The notes under the pieces were generated by a model that did not search any database, had not been told where the DNA came from, and was given only the letters and a program-made list of their open reading frames with translations. DNA of 64,000 nt from JBBECJ01 sp963763325 (GTDB lineage Bacteria; Chloroflexota; Chloroflexia; Thermomicrobiales; CFX8). Of the stretch, positions 20,199 to 28,754 are shown piece after piece. How positions within the stretch are numbered: position 1 is the stretch's first letter; each line of letters begins with the position of its first letter. The stretch covers positions 297,617 through 361,616 of the forward strand of contig CAVXOL010000011.1 of the NCBI GenBank assembly GCA_963763325.1, read 5' to 3'. The position numbers and the translations under genes are program-made.

Positions 20199-21412
20199 TC
20201 AGTACTGTGATTATGGTGTCGTACACGGCTGGGGATTGGATAACAGGAGTGCATTGTGAGTAGTGCATCGGTTAGCGTGAAGCGCTAATAGACGCGCACG
20301 CGCCGCTGGGTGAGTCTGTTCGCGTAGGCGGTGACAACCTGCTCGACGGCGGCCTGGGTCGCCAGTCGCTGGTGGGTGAAGAGTTGGCGCTTGAGGACGG
20401 CTTATTCGATCTCCTGCATGTTGAGCCAACTGCCATGCTTGGGCGTGAAGTGCCACTCGATCCGTTCAGCCAACGCCCGGGCGTCCTCCGCCGGAAAGGT
20501 CTCATACAGGGCGCCGGGGGTGTGGATGTTGAGGTTGTCCAACACCAGCCGCACGCGGGTCGCATCAGGGTAGTGCTCGGTGAGCAGCGCCTTGATGACG
20601 TGGGCAAACTCGCGACGGGTGCGCCGTGCGTCGACCTGGATGATGCGCCGGCCGGTCTGTGGCTCGAAGGCACCGAACAGCACACAACTGCCGGCGCGGC
20701 GATACTCGTAATCCTGTTTGGCGAGATCGCCCGGTCGGGGCGGGAGTGGCACGTGCGTGTCGGCGGTCAGGGCGAACCCATACTGGTCGAAACACAGCGT
20801 GGGGATCGTGGGATCGTAGGGCAGGTGATAGACCGCGATGACATCCTCCATCCCGGCCACGAAGGCGCCACTCGGCTCCGGCATGCACCACGACGCGACC
20901 TGCCACGGTTTCAACGCGTTTGCTTCAAGGCCCGCCGGACCGTCTCATCCGAGATGGTCTCGACGATCTGGAGGTCGACCAGCCGGTCGGCGAGGAGTTG
21001 CATCGTCCAGCCGTCCCGCCCATCGGGGGCACCCGAGCAGGCCAGCGCGATCAGGTGCGCTTCCTGGGTCTCGTTCAGCAGTCGCGCTGCGCCGGGGCGT
21101 GGCCGGTCATCGAGGGCGGCGAGAACGCCCTGCTGGCAGGCGCGCTGGCGCAGCCGTTGGCAGGTGCGTGGGTGGACGTTCAGCGCGTCGGCGATGGCGC
21201 GGTCGGTCGATCTGTGATCGGCCAACAGCAATACCCGGGCGCGGGTCAGGCGCCGCGCGTTGGACTCACCCCGGCGCGTGATCCCGATCAACGACGCGCG
21301 TTCGTCGTCGGTCAGGCGGACACGATGGGCGATCGTCATGGCAGACTCCCTTCCTGAGGATCGCCAGCATAACCGATCCGTCACACGACGGCACATTCAC
21401 TGTGGTGCACTA
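20199..21412 (-). mobile_element. IS630-family insertion sequence, decayed
   Basis: Bounds come from the interrupted palindrome, not from a clear target duplication. The right end reads GGTGCACTA before the palindrome resumes. A similar TAGTGCA lies at 20261, so the true left end may be about 60 bases further in; TA dinucleotides flank both candidates, as expected for IS630. Terminal inverted repeats are short and imperfect as far as I can see. Confidence 0.7.
20285..21339 (-). pseudogene. IS630-type transposase with frameshift and nonsense codon
   Basis: The first part (ATG 21339) has the HTH region LTDDERASLIGITRRGESNA and ADALNVHPRTCQRLRQRAC, and stops at 20911. The second part, in another frame, has the DDE-type sequence: YHLPYDPTIPTLCFDQYGFA, the second acidic residue in RLVLDNLNIHTPGALYETF, and HFTPKHGSWLNMQEIE. 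Full-length relatives read ALK..ALKPW through this junction, where the sequence is GCAAACG; this may be a programmed -1 site. A TAA at 20402, where relatives have Leu, truncates the protein; the remnant C-terminus AVLKRQLFTHQRLATQAA runs to 20285. The nonsense codon makes activity unlikely. Confidence 0.85.
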
Positions 21413-21601
21413 CTCAGGATGACACGCCAAGGGGTGCTGTCCTCATTTGCCGAGCAATCTCCGGACAGTCTTTGTTTCCTGTCCTGTTGGACAGCCCGCC
21501 CATGTCCTCCCGCACGATGTCCGGCTCCGCCGATCGCCCTATGCTCAGAAACGTTGGCCCGTCGATGGTGCCGGGCCGGGGGTATACAAGGAGGTATCTT
21601 C

Positions 21602-22501
21602 GTGCGCCTGACACGATTGCGGTCGATTTCCGGGGTGGCAATTGCCGGGATGCTTCTCTTCACGATGTTCGCGTCGGCAGCGGCCGAGCCGGTCGAGGGC
21701 GAGCCGTTCCTTCGCACCTGGGCACGGACCGATCTGGCCGTCCTCGAAGGGGTCGATAACCGGACCTGGATGTGGGGGCCGGACGCCATCAGCGACGCGT
21801 TCTTCGAGCCGTACACCGAGGGGCACGACGGGGGCCGCTTCGTCCAGTACTTCGACAAGTCGCGGATGGAAATCACGACCGACATGAGCGTCCCGTACGA
21901 CAGTGAGTGGTACGTGACGAACGGTCTGCTGGCCAAGGAGCTCATCACCGGCCAGATGCAGTTGGGGAACAACGACTTCATCGACTGGGGCTCGGCCGAG
22001 ATCCCGGCCGCCGGTGACGTCGATGACCGCTACGCGCCGACGTACGCGACGTTCTGGAACAAGCTCTACGTCCCGCTCGACTACCCGGGACTGCGGACTG
22101 AGCGCATCAACCGGGCCGGCCTGGTTTGGGACGATCCGGACCTCGCCTGGTATGGCGTTGGCGCCTACGAGTACGTGCCGGAGACGAACCATCGAGTCGC
22201 GGACGTCTTCTGGGACTTCATGAACTCCGATGGCCCGATCTACGACTACTATGGCGACAGCTACATGCTTTGGCCGCTGTTCGACAACCCTTACTACGCG
22301 ACCGGTTTTCCGATCACCGAGGCCTACTGGGCTGAGGTCAAAGTCGGCGGCACGTACAAGGATGTCCTGATCCAGTGCTTCGAGCGCCGCTGCCTGACTT
22401 ACACGCCGGGCAACTCCCCGGGCTTCGAGGTCGAGGCCGGCAACATCGGTCTCCACTACTACATCTGGCGCTACGACGAACTGCCGCCAGCCTACGAGTA
22501 G
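21602..22501 (+). CDS. Secreted protein of unknown function (Chloroflexota-type, RTWARTD / RTWMWGP)
   Basis: A 299-residue exported protein. The GTG at 21602 is preceded by a near-perfect AAGGAGGT and yields the signal peptide VRLTRLRSISGVAIAG...MFASAAAEP. The mature part is rich in Tyr, Trp, Asp and Glu, with blocks RTWARTDLAV, RTWMWGPDA, RFVQYFDKSRMEIT and CFERRCLTYTPGNSPGFEVE that I recognise as recurring in exported proteins of this phylum but to which I can attach no function. The two Cys flanking ERR may form a disulphide. A strong hairpin follows at 22516. It starts about 190 bases after the IS-split palindrome. Confidence 0.7.
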   Translation: MRLTRLRSISGVAIAGMLLFTMFASAAAEPVEGEPFLRTWARTDLAVLEGVDNRTWMWGPDAISDAFFEPYTEGHDGGRFVQYFDKSRMEITTDMSVPYDSEWYVTNGLLAKELITGQMQLGNNDFIDWGSAEIPAAGDVDDRYAPTYATFWNKLYVPLDYPGLRTERINRAGLVWDDPDLAWYGVGAYEYVPETNHRVADVFWDFMNSDGPIYDYYGDSYMLWPLFDNPYYATGFPITEAYWAEVKVGGTYKDVLIQCFERRCLTYTPGNSPGFEVEAGNIGLHYYIWRYDELPPAYE

Positions 22502-22515
22502 GCACCAGCACACCG

Positions 22516-22545
22516 ACGGGCCGTGGGAACCATCCCACGGCCCGT
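22516..22545 (+). terminator. Rho-independent-type terminator
   Basis: ACGGGCCGTGGGA / TCCCACGGCCCGT forms a 13-bp stem with a 4-base loop, followed by TTCGTCT, starting 14 bases after the stop of the secreted protein. Confidence 0.8.
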
Positions 22546-22756
22546 TTCGTCTATACAGCGTACGACAGCGCCGTCGTACAGTCCGATTCGCGATGAGGCG
22601 ATTTTACCGCTCATACTGCGAATCGAACGATCACCTGGCGGGCGAAGCTCCGGATGATCTTCAAAGCACTCACGCGAATCTCCGTTCGCGATACAGGCTG
22701 GATGGGAGCTCCTCCCCGGATGCGGTGGAGCATCTGTCCGCGGTGACGCGACTGGA

Positions 22757-22799
22757 ACGCAGGCAACCGGACGGCCGACCACCGTCCGGTTGCCTGCGT
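22757..22799 (-). terminator. Strong hairpin downstream of the cupin gene
   Basis: An 18-bp perfect stem (ACGCAGGCAACCGGACGG and its inverse) with a 7-base loop lies eight bases past the cupin stop. No T-run follows on the minus strand. The 305 bases between the secreted protein and the cupin gene hold only this and the previous hairpin. Confidence 0.7.
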
Positions 22800-22806
22800 C
22801 TGCCCG

Positions 22807-23169
22807 CTATTCACTGGGCGACTCATACCAGGTTGGCGAACCGTGGGTGGTGATGCTGATGTGGGTCATGTTCTTGCCCGGCGCGGCGCCGTGCCAGTGG
22901 CGCTCGCCAGGGTGCTCGTGGATAACATCGCCGGGAAAGACCAGGTGCTCTTCGGTCTCGGTCCCGACCCGTCCTTCGCCTTCGAGCACGATTAGCACCT
23001 GCTCACCGGGGTGCTCGTGCCAGTTGGTCCGCGCGCCGTCCTCGAAGTGGACGATCGAGACGCCCATCCCGCCCTCACGCTGCTGATCGAGCACCCGCTC
23101 CAGCGTCACCTTGCCGGTAAACGTCGATCCCGGCTGGCTGTTGTGCTCGTCCTTGCGGATGATCTTCAT
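22807..23169 (-). CDS. Single-domain cupin protein
   Basis: A 120-residue cupin with motif 1 WHEHPGEQVLIVLEGEGRVG (two His and Glu metal ligands) and motif 2 PGDVIHEHPGERHWHG, where an extra His-Glu-His could add ligands. It is cytoplasmic; there is no signal. The start at ATG 23169 has AAAGG upstream. It is the last of three closely spaced minus-strand genes (enoyl-CoA hydratase, CoA transferase, cupin; gaps 73 and 57 bases). It may be a small dioxygenase, an isomerase or a sensor; function not assignable. Confidence 0.75.
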   Translation of the reverse strand: MKIIRKDEHNSQPGSTFTGKVTLERVLDQQREGGMGVSIVHFEDGARTNWHEHPGEQVLIVLEGEGRVGTETEEHLVFPGDVIHEHPGERHWHGAAPGKNMTHISITTHGSPTWYESPSE

Positions 23170-23226
23170 TGGTAAAGCCTTTCGTTGAACGTGACGCGAC
23201 GAACCGAGCCAATTCCGCGTCACGCG

Positions 23227-24417
23227 TCACACTACTCCCGCTTCCCGCATGGCCGCAATCGCAGCGCCATCGTAGCCGAGGTCGGTCAGGACGTCGTCGG
23301 TGTGCTGGCCGAGGCTTGGTGGTGGGAGGCGGACGGTGCCGGGAGTGTCGTCGAGCTTGACGGCGATGCCGGGGAGCCGCAGGTCGGGGATGTCGTCGCG
23401 AGGCGTTTCGACGACCATCTCGCGGTAGAGGACCTGTGGGAGGTTCAGGACCGTATCAAGTGTGTTGACCGGGCTGCATGGGACACCGGCGGCGTCCATC
23501 TTTGCTGCCCAGGCATCGGCGGTGTCGCCGGCCAGGATCGGCGTGAGAGTTGCCTCAAGGTCGTCGCGATTCCTGCAACGGAGCGGGTTGGTCCGGAAGC
23601 GCTCGTCGTCGATCAGCTCTTCGTGGCCCAACGCACCGCAGAAGCGCCTCCAGAGCGCATCGGTCGCGACGGCGACGACGAGGTAGCCGTCGCTGGTTGG
23701 GAACGCGCCGTACGGCGCGACGCTGGCGTGGCCGGAACCGAGCCGTGCCGGTACCTCGCCGGACGCGAAATAGGAGACGGCGTGGTAGGTCATCCACGAT
23801 ACCTGGCCTTCGAGCAGCGACGACTCGACCCGCTGGCCCTTGCCGGTTCGCTCGCGAACGTAGAGGGCAGCCAGGATCGCCTGGACGGCGTTCGCGCCGG
23901 TCGTCAGGTCCACCAGCGAGGTTCCGACGCGGACGGGAGGCCTGCCCGGCTCGCCGGTGATGCTCATCAGGCCGCCGTAGGCCTGCATCAGCAAATCGAC
24001 GCCGGCCCGGTCGCGGTCAGGTCCGGTGCTGCCGACAGCGGAGATAGTGCAGAAGATCAGGCGTGGGTTGATCTCGCGCAGTTGCTCGTAGCCCAGCCCC
24101 CAGCGTTCGAGGGTGCCACGCCTGAAGTTCTCGATCAGGATGTCGGCGTCGGCGACGAGCTTGCGCAGGATCTCCTGTCCCTCTGCCGACCCGAGATCGA
24201 GCGTCATTCCGCGCTTGTTGCGATTCGTCGAGAGGTAGTAGCAGCTCTCGCCGCTGTCGCGCCAGTAGGGAGGGAATCCCCGTGTGTCATCCCCGCGTCC
24301 CGGCGGTTCGACCTTCAGGACATCGGCCCCAAGATCGCCAAGCGTCATCGCCGCGAATGGGCCCGCGAGATGCCGGCTTAACTCGATGACGCGGATACCT
24401 GCGAGTGGTTCAGTCAC
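23227..24417 (-). CDS. CaiB/BaiF family (class III) CoA transferase
   Basis: A 396-residue protein with the family start LAGIRVIELSRHLAGPFAAM, the CoA-binding block LGADVLKVEPPGRGD, and the catalytic Asp in RAGVDLLMQAYGGLMSITGE. Class III enzymes move CoA between carboxylic acids through an aspartyl-CoA intermediate and work as interlocked dimers. The GTG at 24417 is chosen because GAGGAG lies seven bases upstream; the frame is open to 24621. It follows an enoyl-CoA hydratase, so the pair probably handles one acyl-CoA in a degradation route. Confidence 0.85.
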   Translation of the reverse strand: MTEPLAGIRVIELSRHLAGPFAAMTLGDLGADVLKVEPPGRGDDTRGFPPYWRDSGESCYYLSTNRNKRGMTLDLGSAEGQEILRKLVADADILIENFRRGTLERWGLGYEQLREINPRLIFCTISAVGSTGPDRDRAGVDLLMQAYGGLMSITGEPGRPPVRVGTSLVDLTTGANAVQAILAALYVRERTGKGQRVESSLLEGQVSWMTYHAVSYFASGEVPARLGSGHASVAPYGAFPTSDGYLVVAVATDALWRRFCGALGHEELIDDERFRTNPLRCRNRDDLEATLTPILAGDTADAWAAKMDAAGVPCSPVNTLDTVLNLPQVLYREMVVETPRDDIPDLRLPGIAVKLDDTPGTVRLPPPSLGQHTDDVLTDLGYDGAAIAAMREAGVV

Positions 24418-24424
24418 GTGTTCT

Positions 24425-24486
24425 CTCCTCGTCGGGAATCGGGAATTGTGGTTCGGGAATCGAGGCGGTTCCTCCTTCCGATTCCT
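24425..24486. repeat. Dispersed palindrome, GGGAATCGG family
   Basis: CGTCGGGAATCGGGAATTG and CGAGGCGGTTCCTCCTTCCGATTCC form an irregular inverted repeat between two co-directional genes. It would lie inside the mRNA if they are co-transcribed. Confidence 0.6.
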
Positions 24487-24490
24487 GGAC

Positions 24491-25255
24491 TCAGTTCCCT
24501 CGAAACACCGGGTCGCGCTTCTCGGCGAAGGCGGCGAGCGCTTCGCGCCGGTCGGCGGTTCCGGCGGCGTACGTGACGCCTTCGATGTGGTGTTCGCTGG
24601 CTGCCTGGGCACCGTCGTCAATTGCGCGCCAGATGTTGGCCTTCGTGTCGGTCAGTGAACGAGGGGACAGGGCCAGCAAGCGTTCGATCTCGGCGGCCAA
24701 TGTTGCATCCACATCATCGGCGACGCGGGTAGCAACACCGAAGCGTTCCGCCTCGTCGGCATCAACCCAGCGGGCTGTCAGCAGCATGTCCTGCGCGCGG
24801 GCGAGCCCGATCAGCCAGACCAGATGGTGGGCAGGTGACGGGACAGCGACGCGAGGTTCGGGATACGAGTACCGTGCGGACCGGCTGGCGATCCGGATGT
24901 CTCCGGAGATGGCCAGTTCGCAGCCGAGCCCCGCCGCCACGCCGTCGACGACGACGATGACCGGAGCCGGAAAACGGCGCAGTTTGCGTAGGACGCGATG
25001 CATGAGTGTCACCCGCCGGTTGGCGAACTCAGGCGTCGCCTCGCGCGATTCCTTGAGGTCGATCCCACTGCAAAAACCTGGGGACGTGCCACGTAATACC
25101 ACGACACGAGGCGGATCTGCTGCAAGCCGGTCAAGTTCCTGCTCCAGCAGTTCCAGCGCCTCAAAGTTCATCGCATTTCTGGCAGATGGCCGGTTCAAGG
25201 ATATTGTCGAGACCAGCCCGTCCCTCGCGATCAGAATCGCTCGTTCCTCGGACAT
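24491..25255 (-). CDS. Enoyl-CoA hydratase/isomerase family protein
   Basis: A 254-residue crotonase-fold protein. Oxyanion-hole segments are GTSPGFCSGIDLKES (near residue 60) and VDGVAAGLGCELAISGDIRI (near 105). In the second, GLGCELA corresponds to G-G-G-x-E in hydratases, and its Glu is one of the two usual catalytic acids; the second acid, normally E/D about 20 residues later, aligns with the EPR region in YSYPEPRVAVP. It may be a hydratase, isomerase or hydrolase of short acyl-CoA. It is followed by the CoA transferase. Confidence 0.8.
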   Translation of the reverse strand: MSEERAILIARDGLVSTISLNRPSARNAMNFEALELLEQELDRLAADPPRVVVLRGTSPGFCSGIDLKESREATPEFANRRVTLMHRVLRKLRRFPAPVIVVVDGVAAGLGCELAISGDIRIASRSARYSYPEPRVAVPSPAHHLVWLIGLARAQDMLLTARWVDADEAERFGVATRVADDVDATLAAEIERLLALSPRSLTDTKANIWRAIDDGAQAASEHHIEGVTYAAGTADRREALAAFAEKRDPVFRGN

Positions 25256-25353
25256 TACTCCCCCTTTTGCTCCTCACGTTTCGGGGGCAGTATCCGTCAA
25301 CGTGTGGATTGGCCGCAAACCCCAATCCTCTGGATGGCGCTCGTGGAGGGTTT

Positions 25354-27531
25354 CTATGCCGAGACGACCGTAATCCCGCAATCATTGGTCAGTATCTCGA
25401 CCAGCGCTCGGTTGCCGTCGCGGTTGACGCGCAGGTCGAGCGAGGCGTCGGCGACCCGCAGGCCGCGCAGTTCGACGCAGTCGAGCCAGGGCGGGAGGTG
25501 CGGAGCGAGGAAGAGTGAGCGATTAGCCGCATCGGCGCGCAGGCCGAGAAGGGTCTCGACGATGACGAGCGGAACACCGGCCGCCCAGGCTTGCGGGGAG
25601 CAGGAGATCGGGTAGGCAATCGGGATCTCGCTCGGTGTCCCTTCTCGGGTGAATCCGCTGATCAGTTCCGGCAGACGCTGGCGAGGGACACGGGCGGCGG
25701 CGTCGAAGAGCGCCGTCGCCAGTCGTTCCAGTGGCTCGATGGCGAAGTTGCGGCGCAACCCCCAGAGGGCGAATCCATTGTCGTGCGGCCAGACTGAGCC
25801 GCGGTGGTAGGAGACGGGATTGTAGTGGGGCATCGTCGCGGCGAGCGTGCGGATGCCCCAGCCGCTGAACATGTCGTCGGCGAAGATGCGGACGACAATC
25901 GCGGCAGCCTGGCGGTCGTCTGGGACGCCACAGGCGAGCAAATGAGCTGGGTTGGAAGCGATCCCAGCCAGCTGGTGGCCGCTCCCATCGAGTGCCTCGG
26001 CGTAGTAGTCGTGCTCCGGCATCCAGAAGCGTTCGTTGATCTGCTGCCGGAGCTGGTCGGCGGCAGCGCGCAGGTCGGCAGCACGCTCATGTTCGCCAAG
26101 CCGCTCAAGGTGTCGGGCAAGGCCGATCCGCGCGGCATAAACGTACCCCTGAACCTCGATCAGCGCGATCGGGCCAGTTACCGGCGCACCGTCCACATGC
26201 TCAAGTGAGTCGTGGCTATCCTTCCACCCCTGGTTGCTCAGCCCACCACCGGCTCGCCGCTGGTAATCAACGAACCCGTCGCCGTTTGAATCGCCGGAGG
26301 TCGCGATCCAGTCGAGGGCGCGTTCGACGTTCGGGCGCAACTCCTCGAAGAGCGCGTCATCGCCGGTCCAGTCGAGATACTCGGTCAGCATCAACAGGAA
26401 GAGCGGCGTCGCGTCAACAGTGCCGTAGTAGCGCGAGAACGGGATGACGCCACGACGCGAGAGGTCGCCAAAGCGCACTTCGTGGACGATTCGCCCGGGC
26501 TGCTCATCTCGGCTGGGATCGTCGCGCTGACCCTGGACCGATGCAAGGAAACGTAACGCCCCAGCTAAAAATCCGGGGTTGAACGGCAGCAGCTGCCTGC
26601 CGACGATCAGACTGTCACGACCGAACGGAGCCACGTACCAGGGCAGGCCGGCGGCGATGATCGTCTGACCGCCTGGCAGCGGCGTCACCAGCCCATTCAG
26701 GTCGTCCAATGAGCGATGCAGCACGCTGTCGAAGACCTCGTTACTGGTCGCGATCGTCGTGAATTGAGATGGATCGCGCGCGGCGATGTTGTCGGTCATC
26801 AGGCGGATCGGCGTCTGCCGCTCGTCAGCGCTGTCGATCACCTCCGGCGAGATGGAGTACTCGATCGTGGATGAGCCTCCCGGCGCGAGCGTGACGACGT
26901 GAGTCAGTTCGATTCGAGCTTCAAGCGTGCCTTCGCTTCTCGTCGGCACGGTCGCGCCTGTTGGTGCTGGCGATGCCACGATGCATGTGCGGTAGTGGTA
27001 ACCATCGGGTGTGTCGCGCTGGAGATCGAAGCGGTTCCCGATCGCCTTCGCCCGGACGGACGGCGGTTCGTCGGCCACGGCGAACCCACGAATGTCGAAC
27101 GCGTCGCGAAAGTCAGCAGCAAGTTCCATCCGAACCGTCAGCGAGAGCGGGTCGCGGCTGTGGTTCGTGAAGCTGATGCGCTCGAGCAGCGCGCCGTCGA
27201 GTGTCCGTTCGCGGATGATCGCCAGCGAACGGGCGATGGCTTCGAAGTGGGTGCCGCCGGTCGCGTTGGTGAGGTAGAGCGTCTGGCGGTCGATCGCGTC
27301 GGCGCTGTCGCTGAGCAAATCGAGCGGCCAGCCGTCGATCGCGAGCCGCATCTGCGACAGATGGCGCATATCGCGGAAGTAGAGGCCGTCGTTGCGAGCG
27401 TCAGCCCGAATGTCGCCGTCCGGCCCGCAGACGATGAACAGCTCCCCGTTCTTTAATACGACATGGTCATCGACCAACGCCACCGTGTTGCTCTCGCTTT
27501 CCAGTTTGTTCAGGTTGACTCGCGCGGCCAC
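25354..27531 (-). CDS. Amylo-alpha-1,6-glucosidase / glycogen-debranching-like enzyme
   Basis: A 725-residue protein with an N-terminal beta-sandwich (GDE_N_bis-like, about residues 20-220; FIVCGPDGDIRADARNDGLY, DMRHLSQMRLAIDGW) and a C-terminal (alpha/alpha)6 barrel (about 280-690). The barrel has GLPWYVAPFGRDSLI, GDSNGDGFVDYQRR, GLSNQGWKDSHDS and SYHRGSVWPHDNGFALWG. The acidic residues in GRDS, KDSHD and WPHDN fit the general acid/base region of GH15/GH63-like enzymes. It starts at GTG 27531. It probably acts on alpha-glucans or on compatible glucosides in the cytoplasm. No glycogen genes are nearby. Confidence 0.8.
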   Translation of the reverse strand: MAARVNLNKLESESNTVALVDDHVVLKNGELFIVCGPDGDIRADARNDGLYFRDMRHLSQMRLAIDGWPLDLLSDSADAIDRQTLYLTNATGGTHFEAIARSLAIIRERTLDGALLERISFTNHSRDPLSLTVRMELAADFRDAFDIRGFAVADEPPSVRAKAIGNRFDLQRDTPDGYHYRTCIVASPAPTGATVPTRSEGTLEARIELTHVVTLAPGGSSTIEYSISPEVIDSADERQTPIRLMTDNIAARDPSQFTTIATSNEVFDSVLHRSLDDLNGLVTPLPGGQTIIAAGLPWYVAPFGRDSLIVGRQLLPFNPGFLAGALRFLASVQGQRDDPSRDEQPGRIVHEVRFGDLSRRGVIPFSRYYGTVDATPLFLLMLTEYLDWTGDDALFEELRPNVERALDWIATSGDSNGDGFVDYQRRAGGGLSNQGWKDSHDSLEHVDGAPVTGPIALIEVQGYVYAARIGLARHLERLGEHERAADLRAAADQLRQQINERFWMPEHDYYAEALDGSGHQLAGIASNPAHLLACGVPDDRQAAAIVVRIFADDMFSGWGIRTLAATMPHYNPVSYHRGSVWPHDNGFALWGLRRNFAIEPLERLATALFDAAARVPRQRLPELISGFTREGTPSEIPIAYPISCSPQAWAAGVPLVIVETLLGLRADAANRSLFLAPHLPPWLDCVELRGLRVADASLDLRVNRDGNRALVEILTNDCGITVVSA

Positions 27532-27734
27532 CGCCTGGCCATGACCTGATCACATTATGCGCTTTCCGGTTGGTGTATATCTCCGGCCTACGCGGGGGTG
27601 ACTTTTCAGTCCTCCATGCCGCGCACCCTCTGGACGCTGACCAGCGAATGCCATTGACAGCGCCCGATCGTGCGCCGTACGGTGACAATTGATTGACACT
27701 CCGGGGCCTCAGTCGAATGTATGACGGAGATGAG

Positions 27735-28739
27735 ATGAACGGCGAAAAGAAGTTCAAAGCAGCAGTCGTCCAGGCAGCGCCGATTGGGTTCGACCGAGAG
27801 GCGACGCTCGCGAAGGCCGAGCGGCTGGTTGCTGAAGCGGCTGCAACCGGCGCCAAACTGGTCGTGTTTCCGGAGGCGTTTATCTCGTGCTACCCGCGCG
27901 GGCTGAACTTCGGCGCCGTCGTGGGCTCGCGGACGCTGGAAGGGCGCGAGGACTTCCGGCGCTATTGGGAGTCGTCGGTGGATGTGCCAGGACCGGTCGT
28001 CGACCGGCTGGCGGCGATGGCTGGCGAGCACGGCGTCTACCTCGTGATGGGCGTCATCGAGCGCGATGGTGGGACGCTCTATTGCACGGTGCTCTTCTTC
28101 GATCCAGGTGGTGTCTACCTGGGCAAGCACCGCAAGCTGATGCCGACGGCCGCCGAGCGGCTCGTCTGGGGCTACGGCGATGGCTCGACGCTGCCGGTCT
28201 TCGATACCGAGGTCGGCAAGCTCGGTGCGGTCATCTGCTGGGAGAATTACATGCCGATGCTGCGGATGGCGATGTACAGCAAGGGCATCCAGATCTACTG
28301 CGCGCCGACCGCCGATCAGCGCGACTCGTGGATCGCCAGCATGCAGCACATCGCCTGCGAGGGACGCTGCTTTGTCCTCTCATGCAACCAGTTCGCTCGC
28401 CGCAGCGACTATCCGGACGACTACGCAATCGGTGGCGACGACGACCCGCAGCGGATCCTCTCACGTGGCGGTTCGGTCATCGTCTCACCGCTCGGCGAGA
28501 TCCTGGCCGGACCGAACTTCGATGGCGAGGCGATCCTGACGGCTGAACTCGACCTTGGCGAGATCGCGCGCGGCAAGTACGACTTTGACGTCGTCGGCCA
28601 TTACGCTCGACCCGACATCTTCCAACTGCACGTCAACGAGCAGCCGAACAGCGCTGTATCGGGAGTTGGAGCAGTCGTTGATGCGCGCCAGGCAGTTGGG
28701 ACGTCAACGCAAGCTGCTGAAGGCGCGCGAGTCGTCTGA
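27735..28739 (+). CDS. Nitrilase-superfamily carbon-nitrogen hydrolase
   Basis: A 334-residue protein with the complete catalytic set: Glu in VVFPEAFISCYPRG, Lys in LGKHRKLMPTAAERL, Cys in GAVICWENYMPMLR. The E-K-C geometry together with HRKLMPT and CWENYMP places it in the true nitrilase branch (aliphatic or aryl nitriles to acids) rather than amidases. The ATG at 27735 follows GGAG; upstream in-frame ATG 27717 is possible. It converges with the acyl-CoA dehydrogenase gene. The 200 bases before it hold no gene, only a partial GC repeat. Confidence 0.85.
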   Translation: MNGEKKFKAAVVQAAPIGFDREATLAKAERLVAEAAATGAKLVVFPEAFISCYPRGLNFGAVVGSRTLEGREDFRRYWESSVDVPGPVVDRLAAMAGEHGVYLVMGVIERDGGTLYCTVLFFDPGGVYLGKHRKLMPTAAERLVWGYGDGSTLPVFDTEVGKLGAVICWENYMPMLRMAMYSKGIQIYCAPTADQRDSWIASMQHIACEGRCFVLSCNQFARRSDYPDDYAIGGDDDPQRILSRGGSVIVSPLGEILAGPNFDGEAILTAELDLGEIARGKYDFDVVGHYARPDIFQLHVNEQPNSAVSGVGAVVDARQAVGTSTQAAEGARVV

Positions 28740-28754
28740 CGGCCGGCGTGACAC

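Larger units (their letters stand above)
20051..21446. repeat. REP-like palindrome (copy 3) split by an IS insertion
   Basis: The left arm runs from GATGAGGACAGCACCCC at 20051 through GTCATCCTGAG to about 20113. Its inverse begins with GCCAGGCGATCCTTCGCTGC ending at 20198 and resumes with CTCAGGATGAC at 21413, continuing to 21446. The 1,214 bases between hold the IS630 element. Without the insertion the arms would pair over more than 55 bases. Confidence 0.85.

Noticed and set aside
23185..24381. 398-codon plus-strand frame opposite the CoA transferase
   Set aside because: The minus strand encodes all CaiB/BaiF motifs; the plus frame has none.
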